From: an uncultured Spirochaetaceae bacterium
GTDB taxonomy: Bacteria > Spirochaetota > Spirochaetia > Sphaerochaetales > Sphaerochaetaceae
NCBI GenBank assembly: GCA_944390725.1
Contig: CALXQU010000011.1
Location: forward strand, 20,369 to 84,368
DNA: 64,000 bases
Direction of reading: 5' to 3'
Shown here: positions 7,479-17,200 of the stretch, in pieces
How positions within the stretch are numbered: position 1 is the stretch's first letter
Layout: every line of letters starts with the position of its first letter
The notes under the pieces: generated by a model
Told to the model about the DNA's origin: nothing
Databases searched by the model: none
The model's input: only the letters and a program-made list of their open reading frames with translations
Translations under genes and position numbers: made by a program

Positions 7479-8390
7479 ATGAAACCAACACTTCTTGTAA
7501 TGGCTGCTGGTATGGGATCGCGCTATGGCGGCGTCAAGCAGATCGATGCGGTAGGGATGCATGGGGAGACGCTCCTTGATTTCGGCGTCTATGATGCTTT
7601 CCACAATGGGTACGGGAAGGTCGTATTCATCATCCGCCGGGATATCGAGGCGGATTTCCGCGAGAGGCTCTTCGACAGGATCGCCAGGAACATGGATGCC
7701 GATTATGTATTCCAGGACCGTACGTCCCTGCTGACAGCCGAGCAGGCCGAGGTCTCCGCCGGAAGGACGAAGCCATGGGGTACGATCCAGGCCATACTCT
7801 GCGCGAAGGACGCGGTGAAGACACCGTTCGTAGTCGTCAATGCCGATGACTACTATGGCCGCACCGCATACAAGGTGCTCAGGGATTATCTCTCGACGCT
7901 CAGCAATGACGATACCACCCATGCGATGGTCGGATTCACCTGCAAGAACACGATGAGCCCGTCAGGTTCCGTCACCAGGGCCATCTGCGTCATAGATGAT
8001 GGCAACCTCGTATCGATGGAGGAGAATCCGAAGATCGAATACGCTGCGGACGGGTCTGTTGTCTCCCATCTGCCTTCAGGCGACGTGAAGCTTACCGGCG
8101 ATGAGCCGGTGTCGATGAACTTCTTCGGCTTCACGCCTAAGGCATTCGACAGCTTCATGGGCTACTGGGAGCGCTTCCTCGAGAAGAATGCGGCGGAACC
8201 GAAGGTGGAATGCCTGCTTCCGAATGGGGCTTCCGACATGGTCCAGAGGGGCGAGGGCTCCATCAGGGTGTTCACTACCCCCGATAAGTGGTTCGGCATG
8301 ACGTATCCGGAGGATAAGGCGACTGTCATGTCAGAGCTCAGGAGGAAGATCGAGACAGGCTATTATCCGGAGAAGCTCTGGGAGAGATAG
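7479..8390 (+). CDS. NTP_transferase family nucleotidyltransferase
   Basis: A 303-residue protein with the nucleotide-binding signature LVMAAGMGSRYGGVKQ at residues 5-20 and the metal-binding VVNADDYYG near residues 119-127. Such enzymes join a sugar phosphate, or another phosphorylated alcohol, to a nucleoside triphosphate to make an activated precursor for polysaccharide, lipid or cell-surface synthesis. ATG at 7479 is preferred because AGGAGG lies five bases upstream. In-frame ATGs at 7464 and 7476 lie before or against that site. A TAGAAT -10-like element is at 7455-7460. It appears to be a single-gene unit, as a hairpin follows. The acceptor sugar is not known. Confidence 0.85.
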   Translation: MKPTLLVMAAGMGSRYGGVKQIDAVGMHGETLLDFGVYDAFHNGYGKVVFIIRRDIEADFRERLFDRIARNMDADYVFQDRTSLLTAEQAEVSAGRTKPWGTIQAILCAKDAVKTPFVVVNADDYYGRTAYKVLRDYLSTLSNDDTTHAMVGFTCKNTMSPSGSVTRAICVIDDGNLVSMEENPKIEYAADGSVVSHLPSGDVKLTGDEPVSMNFFGFTPKAFDSFMGYWERFLEKNAAEPKVECLLPNGASDMVQRGEGSIRVFTTPDKWFGMTYPEDKATVMSELRRKIETGYYPEKLWER

Positions 8391-8400
8391 CGGACTGCTG

Positions 8401-8418
8401 CGGCGGGGAGACCCGCCG
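8401..8418 (+). terminator. hairpin after nucleotidyltransferase gene
   Basis: CGGCGGG (8401-8407), loop GAGA and CCCGCCG (8412-8418) form a perfect seven-pair stem followed by only TTT. It lies ten bases after the stop codon, consistent with a terminator of weak intrinsic type. Confidence 0.5.
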
Positions 8419-8458
8419 TTTCAAATGCCTCCGGGACCGCAGGCTCCGATCATGCAGA

Positions 8459-8487
8459 TTGCTTCTTGCCTGTACGGTGCATACAAT
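8459..8487 (+). promoter_or_regulatory. promoter of the outer membrane protein gene
   Basis: TTGCTT at 8459-8464 and TACAAT at 8482-8487, 17 bp apart, match a vegetative promoter. Transcription would start near 8494, giving a leader of about 37 nt with an AGGAG ribosome site before the ATG at 8531. Confidence 0.6.
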
Positions 8488-8530
8488 CTAGAATATCCAA
8501 ATAAGCTAATGCTTTTTTCAGGAGTAGGTT

Positions 8531-9718
8531 ATGAAACGAAATAAACTGATGCTTGCCCTGGCTGCGCTTCTCATCATCGGCCTTTCCGGCCTTTCCGCAG
8601 CGGGCATGACAGTGTCATGGGAATGGCTTCTCGATGATCCGGACGTGACTGCTTACCGCTATCAGCTCAATGGCGAGGAGGAGGATGGCTGGACCGTCGT
8701 CTCCGGTGATACCGATTCATATACGGCTGAGGGGCTCGATCCATATCAGCCATATACGCTTTATCTGCAGAGATCCTATGATGGGGTGAACTGGTCCGAG
8801 TCCGCCGCTTCGACAGCGGAGGCCATGCTTGAGGAAGGCGTCGAGCCTGTCCTGCCGGAAGAGCCAGCCGCTGTGGAGCCTGCTTCAGAGGAGGCGCTGG
8901 CTGAGGAACCGGCCCCTGTGGAGGAAGAGCCTGCTGCAGCGGAACCTGCTGCTGAGGAGCCAGCTGCCGCTGATGAAGCCGCTGCTCCGGTAGCTGAGGT
9001 TCCTGCGGAAGGAATCGCTGCTGAAGAGCCTGCTCCTGTCGAGGAAGAGGCTGCCGTTGCTGAGCCAGCTGCGGAGGAACCGGCTGCCGCTGAGGAAGAG
9101 GCTCCTGCCCCGATTGCCATCGAGCCGCTTGCCCCTGTGCCGCAGGAGGAGGTCGTGGAGAAGGCCGGCGTTGCCGACAGGTTCGCCTTCTCGATCATAC
9201 CGCGTCTCGGCGCAGGTGCTGTGTATGGCGAGAATACGCCGATTGCTGAATTCGGCATCGGCCTTGATTTCGGCAATATCCTCTCGGCAACTGACAGCTT
9301 CGGCATCGGCTTCCGTTCGGATATCACGGCGGACTTCATGCCGAAGGGCGGCTGGTCTGCATTCGGGGCTGATACGCTGGCATATTTCAATCCCATGAAC
9401 TATGCGGGAATGGGATCGATTGATATCAAGCTGATGTTCGATGTTATCGGCGGCGGCGTGATGGACTTCTATTTCGGCGGCGGCGTGGGCTATTCGATTG
9501 GCTCCGCATCCGATGCTGAGTTCGCAGGCCTCCTCGGGCTCAATTCCTTCATCGATGCAGGCACTGTTGCCGATGGCTGGTTCGCATCCGGCCTCATCGG
9601 GCTGAAGTTCTTCACCAACGACTTCTTCTCCATCGGCGTCGAAGGATACTACCGCTATTACATGCCTGTGGATAAGCACCTCATCTCCGGAGGGCTCGTC
9701 CTTGGCTTCACTATCTGA
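8531..9718 (+). CDS. outer membrane beta-barrel protein with Pro/Glu/Ala-rich neck
   Basis: A 395-residue exported protein that I cannot assign to a named family. A signal peptide spans about residues 1-24. It is followed by a short beta-sandwich-like segment of fibronectin type III character (residues 25-97, TVSWEWLLDDPDVTAYRYQL ... YTLYLQRSYDGVNWSE). Next comes a low-complexity linker of about 110 residues made of repeated EEPA, EPAP and AAEEP units. The last 180 residues or so alternate Gly/aromatic strands (IIPRLGAGAVYG, MDFYFGGGVGYSIG, FSIGVEGYYRYYMP), like a small eight-stranded OmpA- or OmpW-like barrel. The order suggests a barrel tethered to a periplasmic or surface domain. An independent promoter, ribosome site and strong hairpin make it monocistronic, as expected for an abundant surface protein. 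Confidence 0.75.
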   Translation: MKRNKLMLALAALLIIGLSGLSAAGMTVSWEWLLDDPDVTAYRYQLNGEEEDGWTVVSGDTDSYTAEGLDPYQPYTLYLQRSYDGVNWSESAASTAEAMLEEGVEPVLPEEPAAVEPASEEALAEEPAPVEEEPAAAEPAAEEPAAADEAAAPVAEVPAEGIAAEEPAPVEEEAAVAEPAAEEPAAAEEEAPAPIAIEPLAPVPQEEVVEKAGVADRFAFSIIPRLGAGAVYGENTPIAEFGIGLDFGNILSATDSFGIGFRSDITADFMPKGGWSAFGADTLAYFNPMNYAGMGSIDIKLMFDVIGGGVMDFYFGGGVGYSIGSASDAEFAGLLGLNSFIDAGTVADGWFASGLIGLKFFTNDFFSIGVEGYYRYYMPVDKHLISGGLVLGFTI

Positions 9719-9739
9719 TCCCCGCCGCGGAATCTGTTC

Positions 9740-9761
9740 GGCCGTCTCTCAGGAGGCGGCC
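9740..9761 (+). terminator. hairpin after the outer membrane protein gene
   Basis: A nine-pair stem (one G-T wobble) starting GGCCG at 9740 and ending CGGCC at 9761 encloses the tetraloop TCAG. Only TTG follows, so it lacks a classic U-tract. It begins 21 bases after the stop codon and probably ends the transcript or protects its 3' end. Confidence 0.5.
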
Positions 9762-9788
9762 TTGTGCATGTCTGCGCCTTTGCGAGAA

Positions 9789-9829
9789 TTGACCGATACG
9801 CTTGTTATTGCGTATCATTCAGGATACGT
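9789..9829 (+). promoter_or_regulatory. fic promoter with overlapping inverted-repeat operator
   Basis: TTGACC at 9789-9794 and TATCAT at 9813-9818, 18 bp apart, form a promoter. Within it, GATACGC (9795-9801) and GCGTATC (9810-9816) form a perfect inverted repeat around an eight-base centre. A third partial copy, GATACGT, lies at 9823-9829, just past the expected start site. A protein bound here would block RNA polymerase, so the site looks like an operator for repression, possibly autoregulation by the Fic protein or an unlinked regulator. Confidence 0.6.
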
Positions 9830-9852
9830 AAAAGAGAGGTATTCTTCAGTTT

Positions 9853-10626
9853 ATGAGAACAGCACGGCTGTCCATCAGCCTGGAATATATGAGATTCACC
9901 ACGGAAGCGGATGGGGAGGAGTTCACGGAAGAGCTCGAGCGGACCTTCACTGACATAATCGAGGGTGACCTTTCCGCCGACAAGGCAGTTGCCGATTATA
10001 TCAGGGCAGCAGGGCTTGATTCCTCCAAGGACGATCCAAAGCTCGATGACCAGAGCCGCTATCCGGGAACCAGATGCCTGGTGAACTATTTCGGCATCAC
10101 TGACAGGCCTGAGCTGAAGAGGATCGATAAGCGCATCTCATCGCTGCGCACCGCGGAGCTGCTGCGCTCGCCGATTGACATGCCTTTCACGTTCGACCAC
10201 CTCAAGGCGATCCATTTCCATCTCTTCGGCGATGTGTTCCCATCGGCCGGGCAGATCAGGCGCAGGTCCTCCTCGAAGCATACCGAGTTCTGCGAGCCTG
10301 AGTATATCGAGGCGCAGGCTGCCAGGCTGTTCGATGAGCTTCTCAGGGCCAGCTACCTGCGCAATGTCGACGATGCCGATGACTTCATAAACGAGCTCGC
10401 CTATTACATGGGTGAGATGGAGGCCCTCCATCCCTTCGTCGATGGCAATGGCAGGGCCTCGAGGCTCTTCTTCAATTCGATAGCCCTCGCTGCCGGCTAT
10501 GAGATCGGCTGGGGCAGCGCGGACCCGGACAACTTCCTCGAGGCGAACGTAGCGGCGCTCGATGGCGACTACCAGGCGCTGATCGATGTGCTCGAGGAAA
10601 TCGTCATCCCCCTCTCCGAGGACTGA
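9853..10626 (+). CDS. Fic domain protein (AMP transferase-like)
   Basis: A 257-residue Fic/DOC-family protein with the complete active-site motif HPFVDGNGRASR at residues 193-204; the His, Asp, Gly-Asn and Arg positions are all intact. Upstream, YPGTRCLVNYFGITD (residues 70-84) is the conserved approach to the Fic fold. Fic proteins transfer AMP or another nucleotide from NTP to Ser/Thr/Tyr of targets such as gyrase or elongation factors. The N-terminal region IIEGDLSADKAVADYI resembles the end of VbhA-type antitoxin domains. No separate antitoxin ORF precedes the gene, so self-inhibition inside the protein is possible, though I see no certain S/T-x3-E-G/N motif. ATG at 9889 is an alternative start. 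The stop abuts the convergent nuclease gene. Confidence 0.85.
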   Translation: MRTARLSISLEYMRFTTEADGEEFTEELERTFTDIIEGDLSADKAVADYIRAAGLDSSKDDPKLDDQSRYPGTRCLVNYFGITDRPELKRIDKRISSLRTAELLRSPIDMPFTFDHLKAIHFHLFGDVFPSAGQIRRRSSSKHTEFCEPEYIEAQAARLFDELLRASYLRNVDDADDFINELAYYMGEMEALHPFVDGNGRASRLFFNSIALAAGYEIGWGSADPDNFLEANVAALDGDYQALIDVLEEIVIPLSED

Positions 10627-11616
10627 TTACATCAGGCCAAGATCCCTGGCTATATCCTCGATTCCGAGATACTCGAACACGGAGCCCTTCAGGATCACGA
10701 AGAGCTCTATGAGCTTGTTCTTAAGCCTTGCTGCCTTGTTATCCTCCACGTATGCCAGGGCATCCGGGTCGGGAGCCTCTCCTGTCGGAACGAACTGGCT
10801 GAATGACCAGTCGGCAGTGCTGAATGCGCTCTCGAGCCTTTCCTCATCCTCATCAGGGAGCAGCGGATAGAAATCGATGCCGGTGATTTCCTCGACATCA
10901 TCTATGCTCATCGCATATGACTGCAGAGACCTGTCCGAGCCCTCGTTCGGCAGCACGAAGCCGATGCCCTTCCTCTCATCACCCGTATAATCCAGCACTG
11001 TCTTGTAGAATCTCTTCGGGATGGAGACCCTGCTCTCGCCGATGGTCTCGTATGGTCCGTCTGCCAGCACGGGGCCGGTGACGACATAGACGGTGCCGTT
11101 GTCATAGGCGAATGTCCTCACCACTGCCTCCAGGTCCGCCCAGATGCCTCTGTTGAACGATGGTTCCTGTGGTGACATGTTGGACATGTAGAACGTATCG
11201 CTCATCGCCTCGTCGGACCATTTGAAGTCGGCTGCAGGTGCCAGATGGCCCCTGTCATAGCCGGATGACCGGTAATCGGCAAGGGTGGCAGAGCCTGTGA
11301 GGACCGCGGGATCTTCCCGGAAGTCATCGGCGCGCTCTGAAGTCCCCAGCACCTCATTCCGCGTCAGCTCATATGCGACCCACGACGGGAGCTCGTTCTC
11401 CTCATTGTATGAAAGGGTGTATCCAGTATGCCTTACTATCTGCTCGCCCTCGATGGCAGCAGGGATCTCAAGCCCCTGTATCGTCCCATCCGTCCCTGCC
11501 TGGGGTTCCTCTGCCGGGGTGAGCAGGCAGAGCGCTATGAAGATGGCCAGCATGAGGACCAGAGTCAGGATGATCCTCCTGAGGACCCGTTTCTTCTTCT
11601 TGCTTCTTCTTGCCAT
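10627..11616 (-). CDS. membrane-anchored DNA/RNA non-specific endonuclease
   Basis: A 329-residue beta-beta-alpha-metal nuclease of the NucA/EndoG family. The catalytic DRGHLAPAADF lies at residues 121-131 (His124 is the general base), followed by SNMSPQEPSFNRGIWADLE with the metal-binding Asn near 155 and the Glu of ADLE. A basic N-terminus (ARRSKKKKRVLRR) precedes one hydrophobic segment (residues 14-34), so the enzyme is probably held in the inner membrane facing the periplasm, or secreted. Roles in the family include nutrient scavenging and degrading incoming DNA. An AGAGGG ribosome site and a TATAAT element on the minus strand (near 11647-11653) precede it. It lies divergent to the addB-like gene. 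Confidence 0.88.
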   Translation of the reverse strand: MARRSKKKKRVLRRIILTLVLMLAIFIALCLLTPAEEPQAGTDGTIQGLEIPAAIEGEQIVRHTGYTLSYNEENELPSWVAYELTRNEVLGTSERADDFREDPAVLTGSATLADYRSSGYDRGHLAPAADFKWSDEAMSDTFYMSNMSPQEPSFNRGIWADLEAVVRTFAYDNGTVYVVTGPVLADGPYETIGESRVSIPKRFYKTVLDYTGDERKGIGFVLPNEGSDRSLQSYAMSIDDVEEITGIDFYPLLPDEDEERLESAFSTADWSFSQFVPTGEAPDPDALAYVEDNKAARLKNKLIELFVILKGSVFEYLGIEDIARDLGLM

Positions 11617-11659
11617 ATCGTATCCCTCTTGGAAAAATGCAATTCCGATTATAGGGCAA

Positions 11660-11688
11660 AAGACATTCTCCCGGAACTGTGTGATAAT
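11660..11688 (+). promoter_or_regulatory. promoter of the addB-addA pair
   Basis: AAGACA (11660-11665) and GATAAT (11683-11688, extended by TGT) are 17 bp apart. The -10 ends seven bases before the ATG at 11696, predicting a leaderless mRNA. The divergent nuclease promoter lies just upstream, so both share about 80 bp. Confidence 0.5.
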
Positions 11689-11695
11689 CGTTGCT

Positions 11696-14242
11696 ATGGA
11701 TGCGAAGGAAAGGCTCTATGGCCTTATCGATGAAGGCTATGCCCTTGTGTTCCCGACAGAGGAAAGCGCGCGTGCCTTCTCCGTCAGCTATGTGCGGGAT
11801 AGGAGGAAGGGACTGCTGGCAGGGTCTGCCATAGCGTTCGATACGTTCCAGGGGATGTTCTACGGGGAAAGCGAAGGCAGGCGGGAGGCTGATGATATCG
11901 ATATCACGGTATTCTCCCATTATGCAGCTGCGAGGCTTTCCGATTCATTCACCTATTTCTCCTCGGCATCCTATCCGGAAGTGAAGGAAAGGATGAGCAC
12001 CTTCATGAAGTCGATGCTCGCATCGATCGATGAGGTGATGGCATCCCCGGTGCGGAGGAAGGAAGCCCATCATGATGCTGCTATCATCCTCGGCCAGTAC
12101 AGGCGCTATCTCGATGCGCTCTCGCTTTCCGACAGGCGCCTTGGGCAGATGCGGATGCCTGCCCTCGGCAGGAGATATGCCCTCCTGATGCCGAAGGCAT
12201 TCCCGAAGGAGCGCAGGCTTGCCAGCTTCATTGCCGGACAAGATGGTATCGCCATCATCGATGACCTTCCATCCGCAGAGCCGGTGCTCGAGAGCTACGC
12301 CAACGAGAAGAGCGAGCTGAGGAGCATGTTCATCAGGATAAGGGAGCTTGCCGGCAAGGGCGTTGACCTTGCTGACATAATCATATCGTCGCCATCGCTT
12401 GACAGGGTAAGGCCATACTTGGAGAAGGAGGCATACCTCCACTCAATCAGGCTTGCCTTCGTGTCGGGCTCATCCCCGCTGGAATCACCGGCAGGATCGT
12501 TCCTCTCCTCGCTGAGGGACATATACCAGTCGCATTACCAGATTGATGCCCTGAAGTCACTCTTCCTCAATCCTGCCATGCCATTCAGGCATCCGGAGGC
12601 CCTCCGTGCGTTCATAGGCAGGGCCATTGCCGATTCGATAGCCTATGCGTCCGGAAGGCCGGCAGATGACAGGTATGCGCGCATAGAGGATGATGCGTAT
12701 CCGGAGGCGAGGAGGTCATACCGGGCATTCCGCCGGGACCTGGACAGGCTGATGGCGGAGACCAGGCCGCGCAAGGCTGTCGAGCATCTGCACACGCTGA
12801 TGTCCCATCTGCTGAAGGATGAGCAGTTCTCGGAAGACGAGGATGACAGGGACATGTACTCATTCGCGATGGATGCCCTCTCGTCATTCGCGGCGGCCGC
12901 GGAAAGGGCGGCGGAAGCGGGCTTCCCGATCTCGCGTCCTGTCTTCCCCGCATTCATCTCATACCTTGAGGGAATCAAGTATGTGCCGAGGAAGAAGGCT
13001 GGTGGCGTCAGGGTATATCCATTCGGCCAGGATGCAGCCATCCCCGTGCGCTTCAGGTTCATAATCGGGCTCAACGAGAACGATGCGGCCAGGGTCGTGA
13101 AGGATGCCCCTTGCCTCTCGGACTATGAGGTGGAGGACAGGCCTGAGGATGATATCACGGCAGAGGTCCTGAAGGCATACGGGGCGATGACAGGCGAGCT
13201 CCATCTCTCAGCTTCCCAGGAGACGTATTCCGGTTCCGTCCTGCCTCTCATGAAGCTTGCCCGGCGGCAGGCCTCATCCCCCAGGGATGACCTCTGGCGC
13301 TTTGAGGGCTATCTGCCCTGCAGCATGATATTCCCTCTCCAGAAGGAGGGATACTCCGCCGCATCTGCCTCGTCATTCAGGCGGCGGCCATATGATGAGG
13401 ACGTGGCAATGGGAGCTGCTGGGAAACCGCTTGCCGGGCAGCTGCGCATGAGCTTCTCGAAGGTGGACAAATACCGCAGGTGCCCGTTTGCCTATGCCAT
13501 GGAGTATGGATTCGGCCTTGATGCGGACAGGGCATTCGTAAGCGGGCCTGTCGACCATCTTGAGATAGGGTCGAGGCTCCATTCCGTCTTCGAGGCCTTC
13601 TATGAGGAGGGCGGGCAGGATCCCGAGGAGCGCATACCCGCGATCTTCGATGAGGTGATGGCCCTATGGCAGGATGGGAAGATCCTCGAAGGGGATGGCA
13701 CCATACGCAGCATGCGCCCATCCGCGTCGCGCCCATCCGCCATCCAGGTCATAAGCCTGAGGCGTAAATACGTTCCCAATATGGTACGCCTCGCCGTGAT
13801 GATGAACTCCGAGACCGATACCATCAGCGGCGGTACGGAGAGGAAGTTCGTGCAGGAAGCCGAAGGCCATGGATACATCCTCGAGGGGAAGGCTGACAGG
13901 ATCGCATCCTCTCCCTCGGGAGGGCTGGTGATCTATGACTACAAGAAGGGGAGCGCGTTCAGCAGCGCGGACCTCGGCGATAAGAGCCTCCAGTTCTATA
14001 TCTACAGGTTCCTTGCCGAAAGGGAGCTCCACAGGCATGTCGAGAGGGCTGCCTTCGTGACGATCGCGGACTGCAGGATCTCCGATGCAGACCTCAGCCT
14101 GGGCGATGATGAGATGCTCTCCGTTCTCGATGAGGCAGCTGATGGGATGAGGAACGGCCGCTGGATAGCCATCCCCGATGATGGCAGATGCGGCAGGTGC
14201 GGATTCCGCACGATATGCAGGAGGAGGTTCTCTGTACAATGA
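11696..14242 (+). CDS. addB: AddB-like PD-(D/E)XK nuclease subunit
   Basis: An 848-residue protein with AddB/RexB-like organisation, shorter than the roughly 1150-residue Bacillus AddB. The N-terminus (LVFPTEESARAFSVSY) corresponds to the degenerate helicase start of AddB. The C-terminal third has the nuclease: SFSKVDKYRRCPFAYAMEY around residue 590, then EGKADRI and LVIYDYKKG near residue 745. The end has CGRCGFRTICRRRF. The Cys in RRCPF plus these three cysteines match the four ligands of the AddB [4Fe-4S] cluster. With AddA it would resect double-strand breaks for recombination. The ATG at 11696 is chosen because it follows a -10 element and matches the domain start; the frame is open far upstream, inside the divergent gene. 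It overlaps addA by ATGA. Confidence 0.82.
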   Translation: MDAKERLYGLIDEGYALVFPTEESARAFSVSYVRDRRKGLLAGSAIAFDTFQGMFYGESEGRREADDIDITVFSHYAAARLSDSFTYFSSASYPEVKERMSTFMKSMLASIDEVMASPVRRKEAHHDAAIILGQYRRYLDALSLSDRRLGQMRMPALGRRYALLMPKAFPKERRLASFIAGQDGIAIIDDLPSAEPVLESYANEKSELRSMFIRIRELAGKGVDLADIIISSPSLDRVRPYLEKEAYLHSIRLAFVSGSSPLESPAGSFLSSLRDIYQSHYQIDALKSLFLNPAMPFRHPEALRAFIGRAIADSIAYASGRPADDRYARIEDDAYPEARRSYRAFRRDLDRLMAETRPRKAVEHLHTLMSHLLKDEQFSEDEDDRDMYSFAMDALSSFAAAAERAAEAGFPISRPVFPAFISYLEGIKYVPRKKAGGVRVYPFGQDAAIPVRFRFIIGLNENDAARVVKDAPCLSDYEVEDRPEDDITAEVLKAYGAMTGELHLSASQETYSGSVLPLMKLARRQASSPRDDLWRFEGYLPCSMIFPLQKEGYSAASASSFRRRPYDEDVAMGAAGKPLAGQLRMSFSKVDKYRRCPFAYAMEYGFGLDADRAFVSGPVDHLEIGSRLHSVFEAFYEEGGQDPEERIPAIFDEVMALWQDGKILEGDGTIRSMRPSASRPSAIQVISLRRKYVPNMVRLAVMMNSETDTISGGTERKFVQEAEGHGYILEGKADRIASSPSGGLVIYDYKKGSAFSSADLGDKSLQFYIYRFLAERELHRHVERAAFVTIADCRISDADLSLGDDEMLSVLDEAADGMRNGRWIAIPDDGRCGRCGFRTICRRRFSVQ

Positions 14243-17200
14243 CCTTTCAGGAGCTTCTGGCAAGGAACGGGATAAGGCTTTCCGCTGAGCAGGAGGCGGC
14301 AGTCTATGAGGATAGGGCCGCTGTCGTAAGCGCCGGGGCCGGAGCAGGGAAGACCACGGTCCTCTCCCTGCGCTTCGTACGCCTCGTGATGGAGCGCAAG
14401 GCGCATTCCGACCAGATCATGACGCTGACATTCACCAAGAAGGCCGCTGCCGAGATGTATGAGAGGATCTACAGGCTCCTTGGCTGCGCTGCGGAAGGCG
14501 ATGGGTATCTGAAGGCCGAGATGGAGGAGCATTTCCCCAAGGCAAGGATCTCGACGCTTGATTCGTTCTGGAGCGAGATCGCCCGGACGGATTCCATGCG
14601 GTATGGCGTCATGCGCGACTTCACGCTCCTTGAGGATGATGATGCGGAGGATATGGCCAGGAGGATCTTCATCGATATGGAGGATGATGCGGCGCTCCGT
14701 GCCGCATTGGAGGAGACCGCATCATTCATCTCCTCGGAGAGGCTTCTCGCGGAGCTTGTAAGGATAGCATCCGTGGCATCCGATGTGACGACGCCGTTCT
14801 CTGCGGAGGAGAATGCCAGATCTGCAGGGCTTTTCGCGGAGCTTGCCTCGGATTATGCGTCAGGACTGCTAGATGAAGCTGTCGATGCGCTGGAGGCTGC
14901 CGATAGCGATAATCCGGAAAACGCGCTCCATGATGCCATTTCAGAGGATATAAGGCGCTACAGGAGCGGTGGGAAGGCATCATTCGATTACAGCCTCCGT
15001 ACCGTGATGAGCAAGAGGTACAAGGAGCTCCGCGATGCCGTCAAGGGACTGAGGGAGGTTCTGGAGAGCGTTGGATGCTATCTCCATGGAAAGGATCTGC
15101 TTGACAGTTATGTGCGTCCGCTTTCCATCGTCATCGAAGGCTTCATCGGTAGGCTACAGGCAGAGAAGCGGAGGCGCGGCGCGCTTACCTTCCATGATAC
15201 CGAGGTCCTCTCCAGGAAGATCCTGCTCTCGAACCTCGATGTGAGGGATTACTACAAGAGGAAGTACCGCTACATCATGATCGATGAGTTCCAGGACAAC
15301 AACAGCTCCCAGCGTGACCTCCTCTTCCTCCTTGCGGAGAAGCCCGATGCGCATTCCGCATCCATACCTTCCCCGGAGGACCTGGAGCCTGACAAGCTCT
15401 TCTTCGTCGGCGATGACAAGCAGTCGATCTACTATTTCAGGGGAGCTGACGTCTCCGTATTCAGGGAGCTCAATGATGATATACGGAGGATGGGCGGGAA
15501 TCTCCTGTCCCTCACCATGAACTACAGGTCCGAGCCGGGGCTTATCGGATGGTTCTCCTTCGTATTCAGCAGCGTATTCAGCAGCGGCGCGGAACCGGAT
15601 TCTGAGGAGCAGCTCCTTTCCTCATTCACCGGCAGGCCGTTCTCCCCATACTGGGCAGAGCACAGGGCGATGGGGAAGAGGGAGCCGTCACCTGGCATAA
15701 GCCCGCGGATAGTGATGGCCTCGCTTGAGGCGAAGCCGGATCCTGAGATGGCGTCTCCCGGCGAGTCGGAGGCTGTTTATATCGCGGATATGATCGAGCG
15801 TATGGTCTCGTCCGATGACTTCCTCGTTCCGGGCAAGGATGGCCCCAGGCGGCCTTCCCTTGCCGATATAGCGGTGCTGCTGCAGACTACGGCAGGCCAG
15901 CGTGACCTGGAGAAGGTCTTCAGGATGCGCGGCATCGGCTATGCAGTAGCGGAAAGCTCCTCAATCACCACGGAGGCCATCGCCAGCGATATCTACTCAT
16001 TCCTCCAGTGCCTGGCATATCCTGATGACAAGCTGGCATACACGGCCCTCCTCAGGTCGCCATTTGCGAGGATTTCCGATGAAGGTCTCCTGTTCCTCGC
16101 GGACCGCGGGCCTGCCTGCATCGCATTCGCTGAGGAGCCGAGCTTCGAAAGGGATGATGACAGGGAGTCCTTCAGGAGCCTTGCGAGGCTGTATGCCAAG
16201 GCCAGGGCGATGGTAGGCCGCATGCCTATAGCGCATATACTCGATACCATCTACTACGAAGGCGGCTACCATGCATATCTTGCATCGCGTCCCGAGCTCG
16301 CTGTCTATGAAGACCACTTCAGCTATCTGTGGGAGGTCGCGAGGAGGTATGACGGGAAGGGCAGGGCGCTGGTCCTCTTCCTCGATTACCTCAGGCCGCT
16401 TCTCGGACAGCCAGAGAAGCTCGCAGGGGCCGCGATACAGCACTTCGAGGAGAATGCGGTATCGATCATGACGATACACAGGTCGAAGGGGCTCCAGTTC
16501 CCCATCGTTTTCCTTGCTGACTCCCAGCGTGGCGCATCATCGCAGAGCGCGAAGAACAAGCTTGCCGTGTATGAAGGCAGGAATCCGCTGATCATGGTCG
16601 ATCCCGAGGAAGCAGGTTCATATCCCTTCTCGCGTCTGCTGAACAATGCAAGGGCCAGGAGGGAGGAGGCGGAGCGCGACAGGCTGCTTTATGTAGCCCT
16701 TACCAGGGCTTCTGCCCATCTGGTGATTACCGGGGTGAAGAGGAGGAATTCCGAAGGCAGCCTCTTCGCCAGGGTGATGGGGTCCGGAGGCGCATGCATT
16801 CCCGAGGAGATCCACTTGGCGCCGAAGCCTGGATACGGCGATATTGAGAGGGTGCCGGCTGCCTGGTATGATAAGGAAGCTTATCCTGAGCCTGTGTCGA
16901 GCGAGAGGCGTATCGGGGTGAGGGCCTCGCTCATCTATGACAGCGACAATTCATGGCAGGAGGGAAAGCGCCTGCCGTCCCTTCCTTCCGACAGCATAAT
17001 CAGGGCGAGGGGGCTTTTCACCCAGTTCGGCATAATGGCCCATGAGGCGGTGGAGTCCGCTATAGAAGGCAGGGAGCCTGCCTTCAGCTCCATACCCGGG
17101 TTGCCTGATAGCGAGTACAGAGCGCTTGAAGATGATGCGCTTGCGATCCGTTCACGCTTCATTTCGTCCGGATTCTATGCCGAACTGGTCAAAGGAAGGA

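Noticed and set aside
8850..9130. Repeated short units resembling a CRISPR or satellite array.
   Set aside because: The repetition follows codons for Glu, Pro and Ala in an open frame and has no spacer pattern. No CRISPR array was seen in the window.
8885..9679. Minus-strand frames opposite the outer membrane protein, including a Ser/Ala-rich one.
   Set aside because: They mirror the EEPA-coding repeat on the plus strand and have no start signals.
9702..9953. An 83-codon plus-strand frame before fic as a separate antitoxin.
   Set aside because: It crosses a hairpin, the promoter and the fic start in another frame and has no antitoxin motif.
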